A stretch of 64,000 nt of DNA from Rostratula benghalensis (lineage: Eukaryota > Chordata > Aves > Charadriiformes > Rostratulidae): positions 5,860,989 to 5,924,988 of the forward strand of contig VXAI01000038.1 in NCBI GenBank assembly GCA_013399305.1, read 5' to 3'. The position numbers and the translations under genes were made by a program. The notes under the pieces are model-generated. The model saw only the letters and a program-made list of their open reading frames with translations. It made no database searches and was not told the DNA's origin. Numbering within the stretch: position 1 is the first letter of the stretch; each line of letters begins with the position of its first letter. This document shows positions 37,786 to 48,130 of this stretch, piece after piece.

Positions 37786-39355
37786 GTTTAGCTTTCCCTG
37801 CTCGTCTCCAGGCAAACAAGGGTGGATGGGGGGAGCCACCCGCGGCCCCTTGTTCCCAGCTCCATGGACCCAAGTCCAGCTGGGAGTGGAACCACAGCCG
37901 GCTGGTGGCTGTGGGACCTTTTGCTGCCCAGAGAGGGGTTAGCTGGAGCAGGACAAGCCATGGCTCAGGCTCCCTTCCCTCTGTTTATAGCATTACCCTG
38001 CTCCTGGATGGTCTAGGGTGGTTGAAGGAGCCCCAAAGGTGTTTTATCCTCGACGGGAGCTGATCACCATCCTCAGGATAGGTGTTAACGAACCTCAGGA
38101 CTCGAAACAAGGGTTTGGGGGCTGCTTCCCCAGAGGAGGAGGAGGCAAGATAAAGCCAGAGCTGGGCCTGTGGCGCTGCCATGGAGGTGTGCCTTGAATC
38201 AATATTGGTTCTCAACAGCCCGTGGGCGATCACGATGATGGGAGCGGGGCAGGAATCTGCTGCCTGTCTGCCTTCTGGGGCTGAGCCCGTGTAGCGAGTT
38301 GTGCGCGGTCTCTGCTCTCAGGGCAGGGCCAGCCGGAGGAGGATCAAAGCCCATCCTCATCCCAGGCCCCAAGGGGACTTGGGGAGGAGGGAAAAAGCGG
38401 TGGGAATCTGCCCTGTTGGTGACGGGGCTCGCGCTGCCTCGTCCCTCCCTGGGTGCGTTTGGTTTTCCCAGGCTGTGGGGTGGGAGCGGGGCAGGGCGAG
38501 CCGCCCGCGCCTGGGTGCTGTGCCGCCCCGAGCAGGTTTGGAGCTGCTGGGCCAGCTCGATGGGGCAGGGAGGGCAGGGAGGGCCCCAGCTGCTGACGGA
38601 GGGGCTTTCGGGCGGTGCGTCCGTCCGTCCGGCGGGAGAGCGTGCCAGGCCCTGCCTGCCGGGCTGGGCACGGCTGTGGGTGCCAGTGGGGCTGTGCCGT
38701 GGGGGTCCCACCGAGCCCCCTCCTCTGTCTCTGTGGTGGCTGAGCAGGGCACAGCTGGGGGGGGAGGGGGGAAGGGCTGGTAGTGCTGGTTCTGACAGTT
38801 CCTGCTGCCTACGCTTTGCTCAGCCGGGATGGGGCTGCCGAGATCCAGCCCTGCCAGGTTTGCCACGGCAGAGGTTTGGGCACGCCGAGCAGGCCTGGCA
38901 AGCGCTGGCTGCAGCCATGGCCTCCCTGTGAGCTGACTCAGCAGGGTGGGTGGCTGCGAGCCTGGGCTGGCAGCCGCGGGTGCCAGGCGGGCTGAGCCCT
39001 TCCCTCGGCAGGGGTGCCCGTGTCCCCCAGCCCCACGCACGGGCTGGAAGCTACCTCCGGGCTTGTCCCCTCTTCCGTGACTCCTGCACACATGGGCTGT
39101 TGGGGGGAGGCCTCGTCTGTCCCCTCCTTCTCTGGCTTCCCACGCACACGCTAATCCCATCCCGCTGCGGCAGCGAGCGCAGCTCAGCCCCGGTAGGGCT
39201 GGCTTTGCAGGCACAGCCCCTCATCTGGGGGCCCTGAGATGGGAGCAGCCCCAGTGCCCCCATCCTCCTGTTCCCAGTGCAGCTCCAGGAAGGAGCATGT
39301 GGGAGGGTCCCCGGGGCTGCAGATGGGCTCATTCTGTGCCTCTGCCTCTTGCTGG

Positions 39356-39394
39356 GCGTGCGTGTGTGCACACACATATGTGCGTGCACGTGTG
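39356..39394. repeat. 39-bp perfectly alternating purine-pyrimidine tract (Z-DNA candidate)
   Basis: Every step alternates purine and pyrimidine, mostly GC/GT/CA. It includes the 14-bp palindrome GTGTGTGCACACAC (39362-39375). Confidence 0.8.
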
Positions 39395-41399
39395 AGTGTG
39401 AACACGCACCCTCACCTCCAGCCCAGCCCTTGCTTGAGGTCTTTGGAAATCTGCATATGCAAAAAGCCCTAATCCCCGGAGCCTTTCCCTGGCTCAGGGG
39501 TGTCTTGCCCTTGGCAGGAGATAAGCTGGGGTGCCCCAAAGCACCTTAGGGATGAGCGCTGAGGCACAGCAGAGCAGTGCTGAGTGTGACGGGCACCCCA
39601 GGCTGGCAATGGGTCACGTTCATGCTGTGCTGGCCTGCAGGAGCCTGGAGAAGGGCAGTGGGATGTCCTCTGTGGGTGCTGGCCAGAGCTGATGGGACAC
39701 AGGCATGGAGATGCCACGCCAGCACCCACCGCTCCCCTCACTTAAAATTCCCCTTTTTCCCTTCAGGCCCTGGCAGTGGGTGGCATTGCCCAGCCCCTGC
39801 AGGGACCCTGCGTCCGAGGGCAGCGCAGGACACAGGGATTAGTTTTAAGCCGATTGCTGCTGCCCATTCGGGAAGCATTTTTGATACTCGGTGTGGGTCC
39901 CCCAGCAGCTGGTGGGTCATGGGGGAGGGCACAGCCGTTGTGGGGCTGGCATTTCACCTCAGCAGGGCAGGCAGGATGAGGTTTTGTCCCTTTGCCAATC
40001 CATTTGGTTTCGCCAGCACAGTTTTCAAGGGCTCATCAGCCCAATGGCCTCTAGGGAAAAGGGTGGCTGGCCCCTGTGCTGCCCCAGCTTGGTGGCCTGG
40101 TGACACACCCAAGAGACCCCTTATGCCCACCTTCACTCTGGGCATCCTCAGGGATGAGTCCCCTTGTGTTGGGGCAGGCTGGGGTTTGGTTTCCAGCACA
40201 GTGCCTCTTCTGTCTCTGGCTAGGCAGTACGAGCCCCACGACATTTCGTCGCAGGGCTGTGGCACACCATGAAGGGCCCTGGGAGGAGATGGAGAGGAGG
40301 CAGAGAAGTGCGAGTGGGCAGCCCCCGCAGACAGAGGAGGATTTATGGCTGCTGAATTCCTGCAGAGGCAGTAACTGTGCAGGACTCATGGAGAGGGAAA
40401 AGCTGCCCAAAAAAGGGAGTGTGGCAGGTCAACCTCCCCTCCTGTGTGCTTTCCAGAGAGCAGGGAACATGCCAGGAGGGCTCATCCTGCCAGGAATAAG
40501 GGAGGGACAAGCATGTCTGCCTGCGAGGCTGGGACAAGCAGCCCTGCTCTGCCACTGCTGCCTCTTCCCAACTCTGTGCTGGAGTGTGAGGCTGTTGACA
40601 GGGGGTGCCTCCCTGGGGGTGCCCACTGACTCAGGGCATCACCCTCCTTGGCACAGCAGGACTCGCTGCGGGATCCAGCAGCACAGGGCAGGCTGCTCTG
40701 GTAGCAGGGAGCTGGTGGTGGCTGAGATGTGATGAGTGTCTGAGTGCTCCCCAGTGCTGTCTCACCAGTGGGGAAACTGAGGCAGGGAGCATGCAATGCC
40801 TGTGACTGATGCCAGGATGGCATCTTGCCTGGGGCAGCGTGACAGCCTTTGCTGTCCTTGGCACAGAATGGCATGGCTGCTCCCCTGGCCTGGCCTTGGG
40901 CCTGCTCTGCAGACCCTGGTGCTGCCCCGAGTCCCCGGCTGAGCCCCATGGAGGGATAAAGCTTTGCTCCCCCACCCCATGCAGCCTGGCCATGCTCACC
41001 CCAGCCATTCCCTGGCCATCCTGGGGTGGGTAGCAAAGCCCTGGCTGTGTTGTTCTCGAGGCAAGGAACAGGCAGGAGATGTGTGCCTCAGTTTCTCCAT
41101 CAGGTAGATGGGTCAGTGCTCCAGGCTTCATGCCCAGAGCTGCTGGAGCTGCTGGTAACCCATATGCACAGGGCTGGAGGAGGTACCCAGAATGTCCCAA
41201 GAGGAACTTTTTCTAAGTGTGGGGTGTCTGCTGTCCCCCCACAGCTGCTGGGGGGGGTGTCTCTGCAATTGCCTGGCTGGAAGCTGGAGATGAGAGGTAG
41301 AGAGCTGAACCCCAGCCCTGCAAGGAGGAGACTGGTGCTTTTCCCGCAGTGACTGGGGAAGCTGGTTCAGCTGGTTCATGGGCAGGCTGGGGGCAGGTC

Positions 41400-41600
41400 A
41401 GGAATTCTTTAATTAAAGGGCTTTTTTTTGGCCAGAAATTGCCAATATTGTCCAAACTCCAATCTCACTGGGACAGGGTCAGCCTTGATAAAATTTTCTG
41501 GCTGAAAAAATGTGGGTGAAAAAGAAAGAAGGAATCAATCAAAGCTCTCCGAGCTGGCATTTCCTCAACCAAGTGCCGTATTTTTTTAATTTGGGTGTGT
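41400..41600. promoter_or_regulatory. AT-rich island about 2.1 kb downstream of mir-145
   Basis: A roughly 200-bp AT-rich patch in GC-rich surroundings. It has the palindrome CTTTAATTAAAG (41407-41418), GATAAAATTTTC, a TCAATCAA-type homeodomain motif, and CAAGTG. There is no coding potential. A regulatory role is speculative. Confidence 0.25.
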
Positions 41601-43480
41601 GTGAGAGAGACATGGCTTTCCATCCTGCACCAGCATGTCGTGTCACCCCCTGCAACAACCGAAATCAAAACAAACTGCTTGGAAAGGGTTGAAACAGAGC
41701 GGTTGGAGCCACGGCAAACCAACAGTGCTGTCACGGGGAGGGGAGGAGGCTGGGTTTGAATTTTGGCATGTCATTCCCAGGAAGGTTCTGTGATTTCCAC
41801 TTTTCCTCCTCATGCGGGACAAGATGGACTTTTCCCATCCCTGTCCTCTCCTGGCTGGGTTTTGGGGCGGCCTCTCTGGGCAGGGTCTCACCCTCCCAAC
41901 CCTGTTCCATCCACCTTCCCATCCCCGGCACCCCAAACTCCACTGGGAGCCTTGGGAAACCAAACGGCAACAGCCCCGTGCCCCTTCCTGCTCCCCAGAA
42001 GGTCTGCCAGCCCCTGGCCCTGGCAGAGCCAGTGGCACCAGTAGGGAGCAGCTGTGGTTTTCCCAGCTCTTCCCTGCTGGCCAGGGAGGGGGGACACGGG
42101 CATGCATGGGAGGGTGCCCAGGGGGAGGTGGCGGGCACAGGGAGCGTGGGTGGTGGGTGGCCCTGCGTCAGCGGTGAGCCCCAGCGGGGAGGGCCGGGTG
42201 CCGCCAGCTGCACCCCACTGAGTCAGTGGGACGGACTGGCGCGGGGGAGGCGAGCCCTCTGGCGTCTGGGCATAGGCCGAGGGGCTGGGAGTGAGCCCAG
42301 TGTGAACGGGGCTGCCTGGTGTGCGGGGAGCGCCATGCCAGCAGCACGCTCTCAGCGTCACAAGGCTGTCCCTGGGGACAGACCTGTCCCTGATGTGGGT
42401 GTCTGTCTGCGAGTGGATGGGTCCAGCTGCGTTTTTGGGGTGGCTGGAGGGTGGGGAAGCCTCTTGTCTGTCTTGGCTGGGAGGTGGGGACCAGCTCAGC
42501 CACCCCATGGTGTCCCCTGGCACCCTGCCCCTGCCCTGCTCTTACAGCTGAGGTTGGGGGACTCATCCATTGCTCAGCCAGGAACAGCAACTGGAGTCGG
42601 GACAAATGGGGTCCCTGTCCCCATGGCACCCACCAGAGACAGGCTTTGAACCTCCTGCATCCAGGGCTGGCATCAGGGCAGGCAGGGCATGAGCTGGAGA
42701 GGGGACAGCGGTGTGTGGGGAGGGAGGGGACACTGGCTGCTTCTCCGATGATGTGGGGACAGTTCTGCTGCTGCGTGGGGTGAGCGTATCCGATGTGGGG
42801 GAGCCAGGCAGCCCTTGCAGAGCCTGCTGGATGCTCCCCTCCTCCAGGGCTGGCAGAGCAGGCAGGAATGGGCAAGGTGGGCAGCTCCTGCCGAGGCAGC
42901 ACTGCCACCTGCCGTCTGCACTGCCTGCGACTGCCTGCTGCCTGCTCCTGCCCGCTCCATCCTGCCCCTGTGCAGGCAGGTGGTGGGCTGCAGAGCAGAG
43001 CAGGTGTTCAGAGCCGGCCATTCCCATTCCCAACCTTCCTGCAGCACTGGGAGCACTGGGAGCCCCACGGAACTCGCGGCTCCCGGGTTGGGGGTCAGGT
43101 CAGGTCAGGAAGCTGGGGGCTCCGGTGCTGGTGAGGATGTGATGAAATGGAGTGGACCCAAGTGCCTGGGAAACTTCAGGGAGAGATTCCAGCTCTCAGC
43201 TGAGGCAACCACTGCCCAGGATGCTCACACTCCTCAGCAGTAGCAGGGACAAGGACCGTCCATCAGCTCCCTTTGCAGGAGCACAGCAGGGCCTGGAGCT
43301 GGGTGTTCAGGGGGCAGGGTAGCGCAGGAGGGACAGAGCAGCCTCCTGGAGCTATGCTCCACAGGTGGCTCTTCTCCCTTCTTTCTGCCCCAAACTGTGC
43401 TGGCACCAGACTGTAGAGTCCCACCCTGCTCCCAGCCCCAAAGGACCAGGCAGGGCAGAGTCACTCAGGAGTCGAGACCT

Positions 43481-43486
43481 TTATTG
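43481..43486 (-). terminator. CARMN: Poly(A) signal of the mir-143/145 primary transcript (AATAAA on minus strand)
   Basis: The + strand TTTATT in ACCTTTATTGACC gives GGTCAATAAAGGT on the minus strand, about 260 nt downstream of the mir-145 hairpin, followed by TG/CT-rich sequence. It is a plausible 3' end for the host RNA. Confidence 0.55.
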
Positions 43487-43745
43487 ACCCCAGGGTGGCT
43501 AAGTGGCACATGCAGGGCCAGGAGCACTGTGTAAGGCCATCTGCCCACCAGCTGCATCCTCTTGTGGTGAACAGTGACCTACGGGGACATCTGTCACCCC
43601 CCGGAATGGGGTAGCTGTCCGGGCTGTGTTACCCACCACGGGGCTCCCCCTCCCACTCGCAGCCCCTCCCAGGTGGCCCCATACCTCAGTCGCTGGCTCT
43701 TCCGCAGGCTGTGCCTCCCCACGGGATGGGCCATCTCCAGCTGCC

Positions 43746-43834
43746 GAGCCGTGGCCCCAAGAACAGTATTTCCAGGAATCCCCAACGTAGCGCCTAAGGG
43801 ATTCCTGGGAAAACTGGACCCTGAGGGCACGGCG
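43746..43834 (-). ncRNA. MIR145: mir-145 precursor hairpin
   Basis: MicroRNA gene on the minus strand. The 5p arm (complement of 43797-43819) begins GTCCAGTTTTCCC and matches vertebrate miR-145-5p at all 23 positions. The 3p arm (complement of 43760-43781) begins GGATTCCTGG and matches miR-145-3p. The flanks pair (CGTGCCCTCAGGG with TTGGGGCCACGG) to form a hairpin of about 89 nt. The loop (TAGGCGCTACGTTG) differs from the human loop although both arms are unchanged. In mammals miR-145 promotes the contractile smooth-muscle state by repressing KLF4/5. It is the downstream member of the cluster. Confidence 0.98.
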
Positions 43835-44171
43835 ACCCAGGCTCTCCGCCAGCCCTGGGTGTCCTTGCTGCTGCATGGGTTCCGTATGTGGCTGATGGAG
43901 GTCCCTGCTGTTGTCCCCCCCCCTGCCCCCACACCGCACTGGACTCCCACATTTCTGTGTGATCCCTTTCTCTGGTACCCAGCAACAGGCTGGGGGTCCC
44001 AAGCAGACATGGGGTGTCCCTCTGCTGCAAGGACGAACCTCCCCACCCTCCTCTGCCCCTTGCTCTCTGCAGGGAGCTGGAGTTTTGGGATGGGCCCTTT
44101 CCCGTAGACAGAGGTCAGTTTTCCTTGTGTCACTCGTCCCAGTGGATGGGGGATCCAAGAGGTCCCCAGGG

Positions 44172-44265
44172 TGTGCAGTTCCTCCCTTCCCGAGCTACAG
44201 TGCTTCATCTCAGACTCCCAATTGACCAGAGATGCAGCACTGCACCTTGGGCTGGGAGACATGGA
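44172..44265 (-). ncRNA. MIR143: mir-143 precursor hairpin
   Basis: MicroRNA gene on the minus strand. The 3p arm (complement of 44192-44212) begins TGAGATGAAGCAC and is a 21/21 match to vertebrate miR-143-3p. The 5p arm (complement of 44225-44246) begins GGTGCAGTGC and is a 22/22 match to miR-143-5p. The loop is CAATTGGGAGTC. The flank CTCCCAGCC is also as in mammals. The mature 5p arm of mir-145 starts about 370 nt downstream, so both are surely one primary transcript. In mammals the pair is strongly expressed in smooth muscle and heart. Confidence 0.98.
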
Positions 44266-44959
44266 GGAGCCTGTGGCCACCCTTGCTGCAGCTGATGTGT
44301 GTCTGTGTGTCTGCCTGCCCCGCTGGGTGCAGGCAAAGAGGTCTCCCTGCCTCCATAGCCATGTGCCCACATCCCCTGTGCCCAGCCCCAACGCAGTGGC
44401 AGATAGACCTGTGTTTGGGAGCTCAGCCTGGTCCCAGCTCTGCAGGGACTGGCAGTGGTAGGAACAGACGGGGGAAGTTCTACCTCCAGATCTTTGTAAA
44501 TCCCGTCTCCCATCTCCCAAGAGCTGGTCTGGAGCTGGGTGAGAGGTAAGAGTGATGAGAGTCCCCCCCGGGCTGTCACTCATTGGGTCAGGACACTCTA
44601 GGGTGGTGTGGGGCTGTGGGTATCCCACAGTGCATCCTCCCCAGCCTTGGGGGATGAGGAGCATGAGAAAACTCCCGCTGTTCCTCCCCACCCTTGTCCC
44701 TGCCCCAGTCCCCATCAGAGAAGAGCCTACAATCAGCCAGTACCTGTTGGAAGGCTTCATCCTTGGCTTCCCAAACTCAGACATCAGCCCAATCTGTTCC
44801 CAGGGTGGCAGGACTGAGCCCAGCCATTCCCCACTCCCAGGGGATGCAAGAGGGATGACCCCTGGACCATTATCCTAGGGTCTGGATGGGCTTCAGCATC
44901 CAGATGCGCGGGCGAGGATCTGAGGGGAAGCAGGAGGAGAGGGAGGCTGGAGGGAGCGG

Positions 44960-45045
44960 CCAAGCCTAAAAATGTCTTTTGCAGGCAAACACTAACATCC
45001 TGAGGAGAGCCGAAACGTGATAAACAGACGATCTATCACAACCGT
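44960..45045 (-). promoter_or_regulatory. Candidate proximal element upstream of mir-143
   Basis: A short AT-rich patch 0.7-0.8 kb upstream of mir-143. It carries a CArG-like CCTAAAAATG (44965-44974, one mismatch), forkhead-type GCAAACA (44985-44991) and ATAAACA (45020-45026), and an inverted GATA pair, GTGATA at 45017-45022 and TATCAC at 45034-45039. GC-rich DNA lies on both sides. Regulatory function is inferred. Confidence 0.35.
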
Positions 45046-45049
45046 GTCC

Positions 45050-47810
45050 TGCTGCCGGGCCCCGGCAGCCGCAGTGCTCCCAGCAGCCTGACGAGAAGCA
45101 GATGGCGCACCTCCGGCAGGAGCCCCTGCATCCGGCACCGGCCCCCACCCCGGCGGGGTGAGCCCAGCTGGGAACTGGGGCAGAAACCACCCGGTCCCAT
45201 GTGCCAGGCTCCCCCTTCCACTGCCCCCGATTCTCGGTAAGAAAGAGTGGGGAAAAGAGCCCTGTGGTGGCCCAGGCTTGTGGCATCTGTCAGTCGGGAA
45301 CCAGGTTTGGGAGCAGCTTTGGCCAGCGTGGGGTTATCTCCACACCAGGCCAGCCCTGAGCTGCAGCCAAGTGTGGGAACAGCCACAGGGACTCAGAGCC
45401 AGGGGAGGTGCCACAGAGACGCTCCTGCTGCCCTATGCCTTTGCAGAGCCTCTGCCCCACTGCTGGCCCTGCTGGGCAGCTTCCCAGCCCCGTGCACACC
45501 CTCAGGAAGGGGACACCATGCTTTCAGCAAGGAGTGATGTGTGGCACTGCAGTGTGCCCTAGGAGCCAGCCCTGGGGGCCAGACCCATTTTCCTGGGCAG
45601 TGGGGAACAGGGGCAGGTTTGCCTGCAGCGTGGGGCTGCCTGTGCCCAGGGAAAGGACCTGTGCTGGTGCCCGTGCTGGCAGCACGGTGACATGCCAACT
45701 CTGCCCATCTCTCATTGCCGGCCAAGTCTCTGTGGCTGTACAGTCATCATGTGCCTTCAGCAGCTTCGATGTCCCCAGGGACTCCCACGGCTGAGCCTGT
45801 AAGACACAGAGGATGGCAGTCAGCGTGGCAGTGCAGAGCTGAGTGGGGACTGGTGTGGAGCTGCAAGCTCTTGGGTCCCTTTGTGGGCACCTACTATGGG
45901 GCATCCTCGGGTGCCCAGCACCCTGTGGGACTGAGGACAGCAATGCCAACAGCTCAGTGCACACAAGAAACCCTGCAATACCCACATGAAACCCCCCTGT
46001 TGATTGCTCAAAGCCACATATGCCCAAAGCCCAGGGGTGTGGGGCAGGTTCCCCTCTCCTGGTAGTAACTGGTAGGTCCCCAGTTGTGTGGGGAGCCCTG
46101 CAGCGGGGCCTGGGAATGGCGCTTGTCTGCTCCCTGCCTCCATCCCGGCCTTGGTGGGAAAAGGCAGGATGGAGTCTTCTCTGCCCCCACAGTGCAGGGC
46201 TGGGAGACCTCAGCTGCTGTCCCCAGGGAGGTGGTGGTTGGGGGGAAGAAATGCCGAGAAAGGCTGGAGGAATGCGCCGGGCTGTGCATCCCGCCAGGCT
46301 GGAGGCAAAACATCTGCTGGGCTCACCCACCCCTGCCCAAAGGAAGGTGTTGGGGGGAGGCATCCCCGTCCTCCCTCCAATGTCCCCGTCACATGTCCCC
46401 AAGATAGGGCAAAAAAGCCAGTGCTGCAGAATCTGCCTTTCCCCCCATGTCTCCCCTCCTGGTTTTGTCACCATTTCCCAAGGAAAGGAGGCTGTGACCA
46501 GTATCCCATGTGGCCACCACCCTCTTCTCCCCCACATTCACACTGCTTCTGGGGAACCTCTGTGCTGGGGGACACCAGTGTCCCCTGAGCAGTGCCTGCC
46601 AGGAGGAGAGCTCCAGCCCTAGGTTGCTCATCTCCTCGCTCACATGAGTGAGAACACACCACGCAGCTTCAGAAGAAGGAACCGTAATAATAAAAGGCTG
46701 GACTCATGGTCCTGCTGATTCTGGGGGGACCGCCAGCCACCACCACATTCCCCAGCTGAGGGTCTCCGGAGGATGCCCGGAGCACAGTGTGCATGCCCAG
46801 ATCAGTCCCTGGCTCCTTCCTTGGTCACACCAGCACTGCCCAGCATTGCCCTTGCTCCTACCCGCTGCTCACCTCCAGCCTTCGCCTCTGCCGAGCCGCT
46901 TCCCCTGTTGCCCACCCAGCCGCCGCCAGCTGTGGGTGCTGGAAGGATGGGAGCCTGTGGGTGAGCTCCCGGTGGCCGTGAGCTGCCTCCCCAGCAGTGC
47001 TGGGCTGAGTCAGAGCTCGGCCCTCCCAGCGGTTACAACACAGTGCCCTTTCCCCTCTCCAGGCAGGCCGCCGCTGCAGGAAATGTCCTTTTTTAATAGC
47101 AGTTGGGATTTGTTTCCTGCTTGAAATTCCCCAGCCCCGTGAGGCCAGCCATGAGGCCAGACCTAAGCTTTTGAGGGAAGCCTGAACCCCCAGCCAGGAG
47201 GGCTCTGCCGTGAGTGGCTCTGGGCTGCTCTGCTCTCTGGAGGAGGGAAGAAGCTGCTGGGTGATGCTCAGCCCCATGCAGGCATCCTTTCCCCTCCTCC
47301 TGGCCCTCAAAAGCCTGGTATCCACCAGCCATAGGGACTCCTTCCCTGCCCCACACAAGCTTTGACCCCATGCTGGTCATCAGCTACCCAAGCAGCAGCC
47401 CTGATGCCACCTCCTACTGGCTGAGGGACTCATTGCTGGGTGACACCAGGTACAGTAAATCCTGCCCAAGGATGCACCCCCAGCTGCCATCTCTGGAGTG
47501 GCAAGGGCTGAGACAGTGGAGGGAAATGTGCTTTTGCTGGAAGAACTCTTTCAACTCTGTCAAAATTTCAAGGACTGACCCCAGGGCAGCTTCTGGTGCC
47601 TGTTGTGTCCCTCAGGGAGAGATTACACAGGGATGCTGCTCGCTGTCACTTTGCTGCATAAGCTGGTGGCAGGACAGCTCCAACGCTCTTTTCCACCAGG
47701 GCCTTCCAGCTCTCCCAGCATCTCCATCCTCTCCCCAGTGGACCATAGAGGCCTCCGTGGAGGAGAGGTGCCTCCTCTCTCCCTTCCTCCCACTCTGCCT
47801 CACCAGCGCT
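45050..47810. other. GC-rich DNA inside the putative mir-143/145 host unit
   Basis: No gene, repeat family or RNA is recognised. Open frames on both strands look compositional. Confidence 0.6.
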
Positions 47811-48130
47811 GGTATTAAATCAAAGGTTTATGAGAAAATGGAGGGGCCAAGGGAGATCCTAATCTGGTCGCAGGCTGATTAACCCTGAGTTCAGGCTGAG
47901 GTCCTGATGCTCAGCTATAAATAGCTCTGCCTTCCCTTTCCCATCCTCCTGCCGGGGCTGCGGCGTGCCTGCCCTTTTATGGTCAAAAAGGGAGATTTGG
48001 AGATCGAGCGGCCCCCATCTCCCATGCTGGGGGCGAGCCAAGGGGGCCCAGGGGGATGCTGCTCTTTCTCGCTGGGTTTTGCTGGGATAAATTATAATGC
48101 CAAGAACAAAGGAATAGGTCTGGGGGGCTG
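47810..48130 (-). promoter_or_regulatory. Candidate MEF2/SRF enhancer or promoter of the mir-143/145 unit
   Basis: About 3.7 kb upstream of mir-143 (transcription right to left). It contains CTATAAATAG at 47915-47924, a perfect MEF2 consensus that could also act as a TATA box on either strand. CCTTTTATGG at 47973-47982 is a perfect CArG box, 48 bp away. Adjacent AT-rich blocks read GATTAACC, TCAAAGGTTTATGAG and GATAAATTATAATGCC. Mammalian miR-143/145 is known to be driven by upstream SRF (CArG) and MEF2 sites, so motif type and position agree. Homology to the mammalian element is inferred. Confidence 0.6.

Larger units (their letters stand above)
34071..43460. other. GC-rich intergenic DNA between CSNK1A1 and the mir-145/143 unit
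   Basis: No gene is supportable. Long open frames occur on both strands but are compositional. Local features are a GATA/NKX composite motif (36575-36587), a GTCT microsatellite (37768-37785), a 39-bp alternating purine-pyrimidine tract (39356-39394) and an AT-rich island (41400-41600). Confidence 0.7.

Noticed and set aside
41756..42649. Long overlapping frames on both strands near 42 kb
   Set aside because: No recognisable domain, and conflicting strands open at once indicate composition rather than coding.
43594..44784. 396-codon open frame on the minus strand
   Set aside because: It runs straight through both microRNA hairpins, whose conservation is of RNA type. No protein family resemblance.
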